Assembly (NCBI RefSeq): GCF_002013915.1 | Contig: NZ_MBTF01000012.1 | Coordinates: 434,001-498,000, forward strand | Direction: 5' to 3' | Source of the DNA: Mucilaginibacter pedocola | Lineage (GTDB): Bacteria > Bacteroidota > Bacteroidia > Sphingobacteriales > Sphingobacteriaceae | Length of the DNA stretch: 64,000 bases | In this document: positions 24,170 through 33,466 of the stretch, piece after piece | Position numbering within the stretch: the stretch's first letter is position 1 | Layout: each line of letters opens with the position of its first letter | Position numbers and translations under genes: made by a program | The notes under the pieces: model-generated | Seen by the model: the letters and a program-made list of their open reading frames with translations, nothing else | Database searches by the model: none | What the model was told of the DNA's origin: nothing

Positions 24170-24702
24170 TCAGGTTTTGCTCCCATACTCTTGCACAAAG
24201 TAACAAAAAGTAAGATAAGGTGTAGGCCAGTAAAGATCGTTTACGGCGGGTGGGTTGTCCTTGTAAATACTAATGAGTTCTAATTTAACGTATTTACCCG
24301 AACTTAATTTTATAACATAAGTACGGTTTTTTATTGCTTGCATAATGTGCGAGCAAAGGCTATAATTATACCATCCGGGCCAACGGCAGATGCTGCACGG
24401 CCCACTTTTGTAATGGTACTTTGGGCAAAGGTTTGGTCTGATGGTGCATCGGTTACCTGGCCATAATCTGTATCTACCTTAACAATAATGCCACAGGCAG
24501 ATATTTTGCTGTTATAATTGCAGCTGACAGCGATATCCCATTCGGTGGTATTTAGGTATTGAGCCGTGTCGGCAGCGGTTTTAAGCCATATTTGTTTGTG
24601 GACTTTCAAGTTGAACAGGAAACTGTAAAACGGGCGCTTTGTTTTGCCTGGTGTTCCGTATGTTAACGATGCTTCGGTATCGCTGGCAAGGTTGGTTAAC
24701 AA
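24170..24702 (-). pseudogene. HmuY-like heme-binding protein, frameshifted and N-truncated
   Basis: One frame (24702 to 24331) encodes an HmuY-type segment (RPFYSFLFNLKVHKQIW, then TEWDIAVSCNYNSKI) and stops early at CKQ. The continuation is in another frame: HIMQAIKNRTYVIKLSSGKY, then LELISIYKDNPPAVNDLYW, then TPYLTFCYFVQEYGSKT and a stop at 24170-24172. The switch falls near 24366-24373, where GPDG should be followed by W-Y-N-Y. There is no ATG start or lipoprotein signal: an in-frame TAA lies nine bases upstream of the TTG at 24702. HmuY proteins bind heme at the outer membrane. This copy appears inactive unless the shift is a sequencing error. Confidence 0.75.
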
Positions 24703-24800
24703 AACGCATTAATCCGCTTATCAATAAATTAAACATCTCTACCGATAGCTTAGGAAGCAATTAGTTTACTCCCCCCGAAATAGGCATGTAATTTTCTTTC

Positions 24801-26948
24801 CTATTTATTGCTGCGCAAAAGCACAGGTTTAATTCCTGCATGGGTTGGTGTAACCTGCTTAATGGTTCCGTCGGTGTTGAAGTCCAGTTTATCTATACAA
24901 ACCTCGCGGTTGTAACCGGCCGCATCGCCCATGGTTATGCCTTTAGGGTAATTGAAACGATGGTAAACAATAAACCAATCATCGGTGCCCGGTACTTGTA
25001 TTACCGAGTTATGCCCCGTGCCGTAAATGCCTGCCTTTTCATCTTTTGCAATAACCGTATTATGCTCTGATACTTCGATGGGGCCCGTAGGCGATTTAGA
25101 AGTTCCGTAACGTACGGTGTAGTTAGGGTCGCGGGTATCGTTTTCCGACCACATAAAATAATAGGTGCCCTTACGGTAAAAAACATAGGTACCTTCGTTG
25201 TAAGTTTTGGTGGGGGTTAAAATTTTGGTAGTACCGGGCACTATAGAAAGCATGTCGGCGCTTAACTCGGCTACTGCCATATAGCTGTTGCCCCAATACA
25301 AATAGGTTTTGCCCGATATTGGGTCGGCAAAAACATCAGGATCTATTTGCTGGCCACCCTTCACCCCTTCCGGCAATTGCGCCAGCAAAGGCTTACCCGA
25401 ATCTTTAAAAGGGCCTGCAGGATCATCAGCTACCGCTACGCCAATTTTTTGAGCGCCGGTGAAGTAATAGAAATATTGGTATTTACCATCCATCTTCTTC
25501 TCAATGATACAGGGTGCCCAGGCATTCCGGTTAGCCCAGCTCACATCGGCAGGCAGATCAAGTATCTTCCCTTCATCTTTCCAATTCACCAGATCGGGCG
25601 AAGAAAATGTTTTAAAATAATTACCCGACCAGCCATCAAAGCCATCGCTTGTGGGGTAAATATAAAACTTACCTGTTTTTTCGGCATACAGTACTTCGGG
25701 GTCGGCGTAGTAACCTGTTAGCGCGGGGTTATGAGTTTCTTGTGCAGTAACGTTAAAAACATCAGGCTTTTTACCGGCTATGGTAACTGTATACTTAACC
25801 GGTCCGTTACTAAAATTCTGCGGTTTGGAAGGGCTTACCGTAACACCCGGAAACAAAACAAACGCAGGATCGAACGAGCGAAGATCAGTACCCGGCACTA
25901 CGGGCAGATAAAGCTTTTTTTCAGCATCGTTAAAAGTTATGTTAATGCTTTTGATTTGTTTATTACCGGCCGATAGCAGCACGTCCTCCGGGGTTTCCCA
26001 CTCCGCGCTCAAACGCGCCGCCTCTTTTGCGGTAATAGGGATCACGGTACCATGGCGCGGATGAAAGTTCATGCTTACCTGGTCGTCTATACGGGTAAAA
26101 TGCTGCAAATCATTAGTCCGCGTAAACTGGTACTTGCCCTGCGTATACATGTCGTACATTAAAACATAACTGTTGGTGTTATTCAATTTAAATGTACCGG
26201 CGCCTTCTACAGGGTCTTTTGTTTGCTGCACGTACGTATCGCGCAAAACATAACCCGAGGTAAGCTTATCTGAAACCGCTATTTTAATGCCGGCCCCGCT
26301 CCCTTCTGTTTTAAAAAACAAGTAATACTTTTTGTCTTTATGAACTATATCACCATCTATACAGGCGCCACCGTCGGGTTTAAAAAAAAGCTGTTTGGGT
26401 TCTGTTTCCAGGCCTGTAAAATCTTTATTAGCGTAAGCATAATAAATTTTATCCGCCTCGTTACCAAACCGCATCGACCAGTAGAGCATATACTTGCCCG
26501 CCTGCTCATCGTAAATGGTTTGCGGTGCCCAAACCCTGTTAACCCCGGCAAATTTCTTAAAAGCCAGCGGCACATTCACCACTTTCGATGTCCAGTGCAC
26601 AAGATCGGCAGATCGCATTAACACCATACCCGAATCGGGTCCCCACTGATACTTTTCGGTATTCATATCAGTGGCTACCATGTAAAATGTTTTACCATCG
26701 GCCCCGCGTAGTATATGGGGGTCGCGCACACCGCCCGTAGCACTAATATCTTTTGAATTAATAACCGACTGGTTTTTGTTCAGCGCCCTAAAGTGATAAC
26801 CATCTTTGCTAAGTGCAAAGCGGATATGCTCCCCGCCTTTTCCACTTGTAAAATAGGTGAAAAGATAAGCGCTGTAATGCTCCTGGGCATGGGCTTTAAT
26901 TGTAATAAACAGTGCGACAAAACTGTAAAGGAAGATTTTTTTCTTCAT
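24801..26948 (-). CDS. Exported glycoside hydrolase with two GH43 modules
   Basis: The product has 715 residues with a signal peptide (MKKKIFLYSFVALFITIKAHA). Residues about 25-320 form a first GH43-type five-bladed propeller (GGVRDPHILRGADGKTFYMV, VWAPQTIYDEQAGKYMLYWS). A short immunoglobulin-like linker follows. Residues about 410-700 form a second GH43 (GYYADPEVLYAEKTGKFYIY, NAWAPCIIEKK, YNEGTYVFYRKGTYYFMWSE). GH43 enzymes act mainly as alpha-arabinofuranosidases, beta-xylosidases or galactanases; I cannot fix the activity. I chose the ATG at 26948. It is a paralogue of the next gene upstream and is the last gene of the locus, separated by 243 bp and perhaps with its own promoter. Confidence 0.9.
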   Translation of the reverse strand: MKKKIFLYSFVALFITIKAHAQEHYSAYLFTYFTSGKGGEHIRFALSKDGYHFRALNKNQSVINSKDISATGGVRDPHILRGADGKTFYMVATDMNTEKYQWGPDSGMVLMRSADLVHWTSKVVNVPLAFKKFAGVNRVWAPQTIYDEQAGKYMLYWSMRFGNEADKIYYAYANKDFTGLETEPKQLFFKPDGGACIDGDIVHKDKKYYLFFKTEGSGAGIKIAVSDKLTSGYVLRDTYVQQTKDPVEGAGTFKLNNTNSYVLMYDMYTQGKYQFTRTNDLQHFTRIDDQVSMNFHPRHGTVIPITAKEAARLSAEWETPEDVLLSAGNKQIKSINITFNDAEKKLYLPVVPGTDLRSFDPAFVLFPGVTVSPSKPQNFSNGPVKYTVTIAGKKPDVFNVTAQETHNPALTGYYADPEVLYAEKTGKFYIYPTSDGFDGWSGNYFKTFSSPDLVNWKDEGKILDLPADVSWANRNAWAPCIIEKKMDGKYQYFYYFTGAQKIGVAVADDPAGPFKDSGKPLLAQLPEGVKGGQQIDPDVFADPISGKTYLYWGNSYMAVAELSADMLSIVPGTTKILTPTKTYNEGTYVFYRKGTYYFMWSENDTRDPNYTVRYGTSKSPTGPIEVSEHNTVIAKDEKAGIYGTGHNSVIQVPGTDDWFIVYHRFNYPKGITMGDAAGYNREVCIDKLDFNTDGTIKQVTPTHAGIKPVLLRSNK

Positions 26949-27191
26949 GTAGTATTGGGGGATAAGCCATAGCATATAATGTTGCGATGGTATTAAAATA
27001 CTGTTATTTCGGCGGTGGATCAGCAAACCCTAAATGCTCAACAGTATTAGCAGCGCGCAATATAAAAATAAATTATTAATCGTTATTTAAACACTTAATA
27101 TCGTTGGCTTATTTGGTTAGCTTATTGCTCTACAAGCCGCTCTTGATAGCCCGGCCATTACTAAATTAAGTAAATCATAGTTGGTAATTGC

Positions 27192-29141
27192 TCAATTCCC
27201 GGCAACACCTTCCGTGGTCATCACTATCCGTTTAATAGTACCATCGGTGTTGTAAAATAATTTATCGATACAAACAGAACGGCTGAAGCTGCCGCCATCG
27301 GTGTTTATTCCGCCGTTGTGGTAAATAAAATACCATTGGTTTTTAAACTCCAGTATCGCTTGGTGGTTGGTATTGCTGTTGCCTGCAAGGTCGTTTAAAA
27401 TGCCTTTATAAACGTATGGCCCGCCAATATTATCCGCTATAGCATAAGCGGTCTTTTCAGGAAACTCGGTAGCGTAACTCAGGTAATATTTTCCCTGGTA
27501 TTTATGTACCCATGGTGCTTCGGTAAAGCGCATGCCCTCGAACTGTATTTGCTTCACTTCGCCATCAATTTCGGTCATGTTAGCTTTCAGCTTGGCATAA
27601 TAACATTGCTGGTTACCCCAAAACAACCAGGCCTGCCCGTCGTCGTCAATAAAAACTGCCGGGTCTATACAAGCCCAGGAATGGTTCGAAGCAAAACAAT
27701 CCTTATTGGTTAATAAGGGTTTCCCAATGGCATCCTTATACGGCCCTTCCGGCCTATCTGCTACACCCACGCCAATACCATACGTATTGGTACTGATATA
27801 CCAGTAATATTTACCGTTGCGTGCAATTACCTGCCCGGCATAGGCATCGCCGCTTTTAGCCCATGCAAAATCTGTTATTTTCATAGGTACCGGGTATTCT
27901 GTCCAGGTTTTCATATCCACGGTAGAAAACGCCAGCCAATCTTTCATTTTATAACCGCGTTGGCCGCCTTCAAAATCGTGCCCGGCAAATAGCCAAAGCG
28001 TGTCATTATTAACCATAGCTGCGGGGTCGGCGGTGTAGTGATGCGTAATGATGGGGTTTCCCTTGGCCGTGAAATGAAAGTTATCGCCGGGTGCCACAGG
28101 CTGCACCATTGATGCGGGTACGCCTCCCCACTTATTCTGCAAACGCCTCGCCTCCTCTTTGGTGATACCGATAACACTGCCATGCCGCGGGTTAAAATTC
28201 TTGGTGAACGTTTCGGGCTTATCTGTAAATTGGAACAGATCGGTACTGCGTTGAAACTCATAGCGGCGGTCGGCATACAGGTCGTACATCAATATGTACT
28301 CGTTTACATTATTCAGTTTGAACACGCTGGAGCCTTCTACCGGTACTTTTTTGTCCGAGTAAGCATCAAGGTATTTGAAATCTTCTTTCCAAGGTCCCTT
28401 TAGCGATTTGCTGGTTGCCTGCTGAATACCGTTTTTAAACTCCTTTCCATCAGCATCTTTGGTATTGCCCTTATAAAAAAGATGGTATATTCCGTCCTTG
28501 TATACAATGTCGGCGTCTATCGATCCATACTTTGCCCTGAATAATAATTGCGGCTCGCTTTCTAACCCGTCGAAATTTTTGGTGGCATAGGCCGCGTAAA
28601 GATCGAGTTTATCGCTGCCTTTAAGAGCTATAGTAAAGTACACCAGGTATTTTTTTGCCTTAGGGTCGTAAATAGTTTGCGGTGCCCACACCCACTTCAC
28701 GTTACCGAACTTTTTGGGATATGCTTTGGCTATATCAATATAGCTATGCTGCCAGTTGATCAGATCGCCCGACTTCATCATCACAAAGCCCGGATTGCTT
28801 CCCCAGCCGTCTTTAACGGTGAACATATCGGTTGCGGTAATATAAAAAGTATTACCATCCGCACCGCGCAAAATATGAGGGTCGCGGATACCGCCGGTAT
28901 GGCTGATATCTTTCGACGGAATAATGGGTTGGTTATCGTTCAGCGCGTACCAGTTAATACCGTTTTGGCTGGTTGCAAAACGTAACTGCTCCTGTTTATT
29001 ACCATCGCCCGAGCCTTCAAAATAAGCAAAAAGATAGCCGTCCAAATTCTTTTCTGAACCCGGCTGTGCCGATATCCTGAATGAAACGATACATAGAAAA
29101 AGAAACGTGATAGAGGCAATCTTTTGCATTTTAAAATTCAT
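27192..29141 (-). CDS. Exported glycoside hydrolase with two GH43 modules
   Basis: The product has 649 residues with a signal peptide (about 1-25, ending FRISA). The first GH43 propeller covers about 30-340 (GGIRDPHILRGADGNTFYIT, WVWAPQTIYDPKAKKYLVYF). The second covers about 360-640 (HHYTADPAAMVNNDTLWLFA, then FTEAPWVHKYQGKYYLSYAT). Its layout parallels the 24801-26948 product, but the C-terminal modules differ: this one has EAPW and HQAILEF, typical of arabinofuranosidase/xylosidase branches. It is periplasmic or outer-membrane facing. It lies 14 bp after the GH35 gene in the run, so it is co-transcribed with SusC/D. Activity is inferred. Confidence 0.9.
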   Translation of the reverse strand: MNFKMQKIASITFLFLCIVSFRISAQPGSEKNLDGYLFAYFEGSGDGNKQEQLRFATSQNGINWYALNDNQPIIPSKDISHTGGIRDPHILRGADGNTFYITATDMFTVKDGWGSNPGFVMMKSGDLINWQHSYIDIAKAYPKKFGNVKWVWAPQTIYDPKAKKYLVYFTIALKGSDKLDLYAAYATKNFDGLESEPQLLFRAKYGSIDADIVYKDGIYHLFYKGNTKDADGKEFKNGIQQATSKSLKGPWKEDFKYLDAYSDKKVPVEGSSVFKLNNVNEYILMYDLYADRRYEFQRSTDLFQFTDKPETFTKNFNPRHGSVIGITKEEARRLQNKWGGVPASMVQPVAPGDNFHFTAKGNPIITHHYTADPAAMVNNDTLWLFAGHDFEGGQRGYKMKDWLAFSTVDMKTWTEYPVPMKITDFAWAKSGDAYAGQVIARNGKYYWYISTNTYGIGVGVADRPEGPYKDAIGKPLLTNKDCFASNHSWACIDPAVFIDDDGQAWLFWGNQQCYYAKLKANMTEIDGEVKQIQFEGMRFTEAPWVHKYQGKYYLSYATEFPEKTAYAIADNIGGPYVYKGILNDLAGNSNTNHQAILEFKNQWYFIYHNGGINTDGGSFSRSVCIDKLFYNTDGTIKRIVMTTEGVAGN

Positions 29142-29155
29142 ATTCGGGCTATTAT

Positions 29156-30994
29156 TTAATTTTTTTGATCAGTTAAGGCGTCCAAAACCGGGTGATCTAT
29201 TCCTTTGAGTTCAGTTTGCCCCGGCTTTATCAGTTCCAGCACTTTCACTTCGTTACGGCCGGCCTTTAACCATTCGGCCGGTACGTAAAGTGTTTGCTGC
29301 GGGCCAATATACCAGTAACGGCCCAAATTATGCCCATTTACCCAAACAATGCCCTTACCCCAATTGCTCATATCGAAATAAGAGTCGGCTGCTTTGGCTA
29401 AGGTGAACGTGCCGCTTTTTATTACGGGCTGGTTTACGGCCGGCTTACCCGCTTTTAAACCAATTTTAGATATATTATTGAAGGGCAGCCCGTACATTTT
29501 CCAATTGTTTACCTCTTTGCCGGCAAATACTACCTTATCGGTAATACCTTTTTTGTTTTTAAGCAGGTACGGGCCAAAGTTGATGCGGCCAAGGTTTTCT
29601 ACCAGTACGTCAAGCACTACCTTACCTTTTGGCAGGCTAATGTTAACGCTATCCTGTTTCAAACGCCTATCCAGTATGGCCACGCGCTTGCCGTTAACGT
29701 ACACCAGCCCGTAATCGCGCAGGCCGTTAATTTTGAGCAAACCTAATTTACCTCCATCAAGCGTTGTGCGGTACAACACAAAGCCATAATCCTGATTCAG
29801 ATCCTCAAAAGTAAGCGGCTTCGGGTTCAATTTTGGAGCAGGCAGAATATCAAAAACGCTTGCGGTATGTGTTAGCTTAATTGCGGGTATGGCCATTGAT
29901 GGTTTTGCAGCAGGCACATCGGGCAGGGTTTGGCCTGCGGGCAGATGTTTGGCTATCACAGCCCTAAACTTCATGAATTTATCGGTAGCGTTGCCGGCCT
30001 CGTCAAGCGGTGCATCATAATCGTAACTGCTTATTTGCGGTTCGTAAGGGTCCTTGTCGTTATAATTGGCACCATTCATAAAACCGCGCGTGCTACCACC
30101 ATGGAACATGTACATATTGATAGATATGCCTGCGCCCAACACAGCATCCAGCGGACCAAGGTATTTTTCGGCAGGTACGGTATGGTGTTTTGTTCCCCAC
30201 CAATCGAACCATGCGGGGTACCATTCTGCTATAAAATAAGGGCCTTTGCCCGCGTGGTTATCGCCAATAAGCTTTTTAACTTTTGCCACATCGTCTACAC
30301 CGTTTATGGCAGGTAGCAAGCCTGGCAAATGGCCGTTTTTTATAGCGGCTTCAGGGTCGCAGGTGTAAAGCAGCCCGTCGAAACCGGCATCTACAAACAT
30401 TTTACGGTTTAGTTCCAGGTAGGCTTTGTCGCTACCATAAGAGCCGTATTCGTTCTCTATCTGCACCATTAAAATATTACCGCCATGGTTTACCAGTAGT
30501 GGCGATAGTTGCTTACCTACCTGCGTAAGGTACTTTTTGTAGGCGGCCAGGTATTTAGGCTCGGTGCTACGCACCACCAGCCCATCTTCATTCTCCAGCC
30601 AATAAGGGTAACCGCCAAATTCCCATTCGGCGCATACGTAAGGGCTGGGGCGCAGTATTACCCAAAGCCCCTCTTCCTGTGCGGTTTTTACAAAAGCCGC
30701 AATATCATTGTTCCCTGTAAAATCGTACTGGCCTTTTTGCGGCTCGTGCACGTTCCAAAACACATAGGTACCAATAGTATTTAAGCCCATGGCCTTTGCC
30801 ATTTTCATGCGTTGCCGCCAGGCCTCGCGCGGTACGCGGGTGTAGTGTATTTCGCCGGAGATGATCTGTAGTGGTTTGCCGTCGAGCACGAACGAGGTAT
30901 CGCTGAGCGAAAAACTGTGCTTTGCCTGTTGCGCCTGCACTGTACCGACAATGAATAGCGTAACCGAAAGCAGTGTTAGTTTAATAAAATTCAT
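29156..30994 (-). CDS. GH35 beta-galactosidase
   Basis: The product has 612 residues with a signal peptide (MNFIKLTLLSVTLFIVGTVQA). The TIM barrel carries the family motifs: GEIHYTRVPREAWRQRMKMA, IGTYVFWNVHEP, the acid/base Glu in VQIENEYGSYG and the nucleophile Glu in FIAEWYPAW. C-terminal jelly-roll domains (about 390-600, with WVNGHNLGRYW) complete the fold. It removes terminal beta-galactose. It is placed between GH2 and GH43 genes with 14-18 bp gaps. Confidence 0.94.
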   Translation of the reverse strand: MNFIKLTLLSVTLFIVGTVQAQQAKHSFSLSDTSFVLDGKPLQIISGEIHYTRVPREAWRQRMKMAKAMGLNTIGTYVFWNVHEPQKGQYDFTGNNDIAAFVKTAQEEGLWVILRPSPYVCAEWEFGGYPYWLENEDGLVVRSTEPKYLAAYKKYLTQVGKQLSPLLVNHGGNILMVQIENEYGSYGSDKAYLELNRKMFVDAGFDGLLYTCDPEAAIKNGHLPGLLPAINGVDDVAKVKKLIGDNHAGKGPYFIAEWYPAWFDWWGTKHHTVPAEKYLGPLDAVLGAGISINMYMFHGGSTRGFMNGANYNDKDPYEPQISSYDYDAPLDEAGNATDKFMKFRAVIAKHLPAGQTLPDVPAAKPSMAIPAIKLTHTASVFDILPAPKLNPKPLTFEDLNQDYGFVLYRTTLDGGKLGLLKINGLRDYGLVYVNGKRVAILDRRLKQDSVNISLPKGKVVLDVLVENLGRINFGPYLLKNKKGITDKVVFAGKEVNNWKMYGLPFNNISKIGLKAGKPAVNQPVIKSGTFTLAKAADSYFDMSNWGKGIVWVNGHNLGRYWYIGPQQTLYVPAEWLKAGRNEVKVLELIKPGQTELKGIDHPVLDALTDQKN

Positions 30995-31012
30995 ATATAA
31001 GCGAAAAATGAT

Positions 31013-33451
31013 CTATTTTACATTTAGGGTTAGTACTGTTGCTTTTAAACCGGGCGAACTTACCGTTACCGTTATGATACCAGGATTACCATTAGTTTGA
31101 ATAAAGGCTAATAAGCGGCCGTTAAGGGCTTTGCGTTGGCTTCCCTGGTAATCTTCGTGGCTGCTTGTGCTTCCGCTTTCCAAACCGATAAGTTTAGCAG
31201 GGCCTTTTACTGATACCGCTATTTCGTTATCTGCATTGAAAACCGGGATGTTGTTTTCATCCAGCACCGATATCTCCACCTGGCTTAAGCCTTTTGCTTT
31301 TGCGGTAAATAGTTTTTTATCTGCTGATGCTATAAGCTGATAAGCATTTGCCGATGTTTTAATACTATTGCTGCAAACCTCAGCACCGTTGTTGTAAGCT
31401 TTTACTACCAGTTCGCCGGGTTCAAAATCAACCAGCCATGAAGGTATGCGGCCCGGCGTGGCGTTACGTGATTGTTTGCCAAGCGAACGCCCATTCAGGA
31501 AAAGTTCAGCTTCCGGACAATTGGTGTAGCAATCTATTTTTATCTTACTGCCGGGCTTCCAGTTCCATGTCGGTAAAGCATTTCTATGGCTCCAAATGCC
31601 TTTATCTTCGGCACTGTTTATCTCCCGTGCGCCTATGTAAACCATCGGCTTATCGGCCCATAAACTTTGCCTGTAAAAGTATTCGGGCTTTTTAAAGCCA
31701 GCCAGATCAATAAGCCCTGCGCCATTGCTGCGTTGCGGCCATTTGCCGGCCTCGCCAAGGTAATCTATACCCGTCCACAGGTATTGGGCCGATATATACT
31801 CGTTACTGTCAACAGCATTCCAGGCTTGGTGCGCCATGCCATTTTCGCTGCCATAAATAATGCGGTTGGGGTACTTTTTATGGTCGTCGGCATAACGGTA
31901 CTCCTGGTAATTATACCCTACTACATCCAATACCTCGGGATAGCCCACCTCGTTAGACATTACCACTCCGGCAAGCGCAGCAGTTACCGGCCGTGTGGTA
32001 TCAACCGCCTTTACAGCAGCCACCAATTGTTTAGCTATAGGCGTAAGCCCGCTTGCCGCCGGGTGATCGGGCAGGTAGCCTTTGCCGTATATCTGCTGGT
32101 TACGACCGGTGTTGAGTACCTCGTGGGTGTATGGGTCGTTAGGGTAATCTATTTCGTTACCAATGCTCCACATGATGATGGATGGGTGGTTACGCACGCG
32201 CAATACCATATCGGCAACATCCCTATCGGCCCATTCTTTAAAATATTCGTGGTAACCGTTTTTGGAGGGAGTGCCCACATTCCAGCCGGCCACCCACTTG
32301 TTTTTGCCTATCTCCCACTCGTCAAAAGCCTCATCCATTACCAAGAAGCCCATTTTATCGCACAGATCGTACAGGTAGTCGGCATGCGGGTTATGGCTAA
32401 GCCTTAACGAGTTTACCCCTGCTTCTTTTAATATGGTCAACCGGCGCACCCAAACTTCGGGCGGCACGGCAACACCCAGCGCTCCGGCATCGTCGTGTAC
32501 GCAAACGCCTTTAAGTTTGGTACTTTTATCATTTAAAAAGAAGCCATCATTCTTATCAAACCTGATGCTGCGGATACCCACATTTTGCACCACCTCGTCA
32601 ATCTTTTGCCCATTGCGCATTATTGCAACAATAAGCTTATACATGTCGGGCTTTTCGGCAGACCATAGCCGGGGTGATGACACCGCCTGATCAAATTCCA
32701 CATCGCCGTTGCCGGGTTTAAGCTGCATTGTTTTTTGTGATGATGAGGCTACCCGGCCGGCATTATCAAGCAAACTGGCCTTTACTAAAATAGGTGCCAC
32801 TGTTTTGCTGCTGTTGTTAACGGATATTTTAACTTTAACAGCGGCCCGGGTTGCCGAAACCTGCGGGGTAGAAAAAGCCACTCCCCAGGTGTTTACATGC
32901 ACCGCATCTTTCACGACAAGGTAAACATTACGGTAGATACCCGAACCTGTATACCAGCGCGAATCTGCAAAGTCGCTATGGTCGGCTTTTACTGCGATGG
33001 TATTTGTGCCATTTAGCTTTAGGTATGGGCTGAGGTTGTATTGAAACGAGATAAAGCCATTCGGCCGTTTGCCCAGCAAGTGACCGTTAAGCCATACTTC
33101 ACTGTTCTTGTAAACACCGTCGAAATAAATGAACACCTGTTTTCCGCGCCATTTTGCATCGCCGGCAAAACTCTTTTTATACCAGCCTATGCCGCCGGGT
33201 AGGTAGCCTGTGGCGCTGGCCCATTCGTCGCTAAAGGGGCCCTCGATGCTCCAATCGTGCGGCAGATCAACAGTTTTCCAGGCCTTCCCCGCATCAATAC
33301 CATCAATGCCGCCGGGTATGTCGCCCTTGTGAAAACTCCAGGAAGCATTAAATGATGCGGGGGCCCATTTATCCTGAGCCTTTAAAACGCTTAATGGCAT
33401 TATCAAAACCAGCAGCGCTGCAAACCTGAAGATCGTTTTATTTATATCCAT
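31013..33451 (-). CDS. GH2 glycoside hydrolase, beta-galactosidase-like
   Basis: The product has 812 residues with a signal peptide (about 1-25). It contains a sugar-binding domain, an immunoglobulin-like domain and a TIM barrel with LKGVCVHDDAGALGVAVPPE, the acid/base Glu in MWSIGNEIDYP and a probable nucleophile Glu in IIYGSENGMAH. A DUF4982-type domain and a C-terminal Ig-like domain follow (AKGLSQVEISVLDENNIPV). Beta-galactosidase or beta-glucuronidase activity is likely. It sits 15 bp after the GH30 gene and 18 bp before the GH35 gene in one run. The precise sugar is not determined. Confidence 0.92.
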   Translation of the reverse strand: MDINKTIFRFAALLVLIMPLSVLKAQDKWAPASFNASWSFHKGDIPGGIDGIDAGKAWKTVDLPHDWSIEGPFSDEWASATGYLPGGIGWYKKSFAGDAKWRGKQVFIYFDGVYKNSEVWLNGHLLGKRPNGFISFQYNLSPYLKLNGTNTIAVKADHSDFADSRWYTGSGIYRNVYLVVKDAVHVNTWGVAFSTPQVSATRAAVKVKISVNNSSKTVAPILVKASLLDNAGRVASSSQKTMQLKPGNGDVEFDQAVSSPRLWSAEKPDMYKLIVAIMRNGQKIDEVVQNVGIRSIRFDKNDGFFLNDKSTKLKGVCVHDDAGALGVAVPPEVWVRRLTILKEAGVNSLRLSHNPHADYLYDLCDKMGFLVMDEAFDEWEIGKNKWVAGWNVGTPSKNGYHEYFKEWADRDVADMVLRVRNHPSIIMWSIGNEIDYPNDPYTHEVLNTGRNQQIYGKGYLPDHPAASGLTPIAKQLVAAVKAVDTTRPVTAALAGVVMSNEVGYPEVLDVVGYNYQEYRYADDHKKYPNRIIYGSENGMAHQAWNAVDSNEYISAQYLWTGIDYLGEAGKWPQRSNGAGLIDLAGFKKPEYFYRQSLWADKPMVYIGAREINSAEDKGIWSHRNALPTWNWKPGSKIKIDCYTNCPEAELFLNGRSLGKQSRNATPGRIPSWLVDFEPGELVVKAYNNGAEVCSNSIKTSANAYQLIASADKKLFTAKAKGLSQVEISVLDENNIPVFNADNEIAVSVKGPAKLIGLESGSTSSHEDYQGSQRKALNGRLLAFIQTNGNPGIITVTVSSPGLKATVLTLNVK

Positions 33452-33466
33452 ACGAGTTTATATGCT

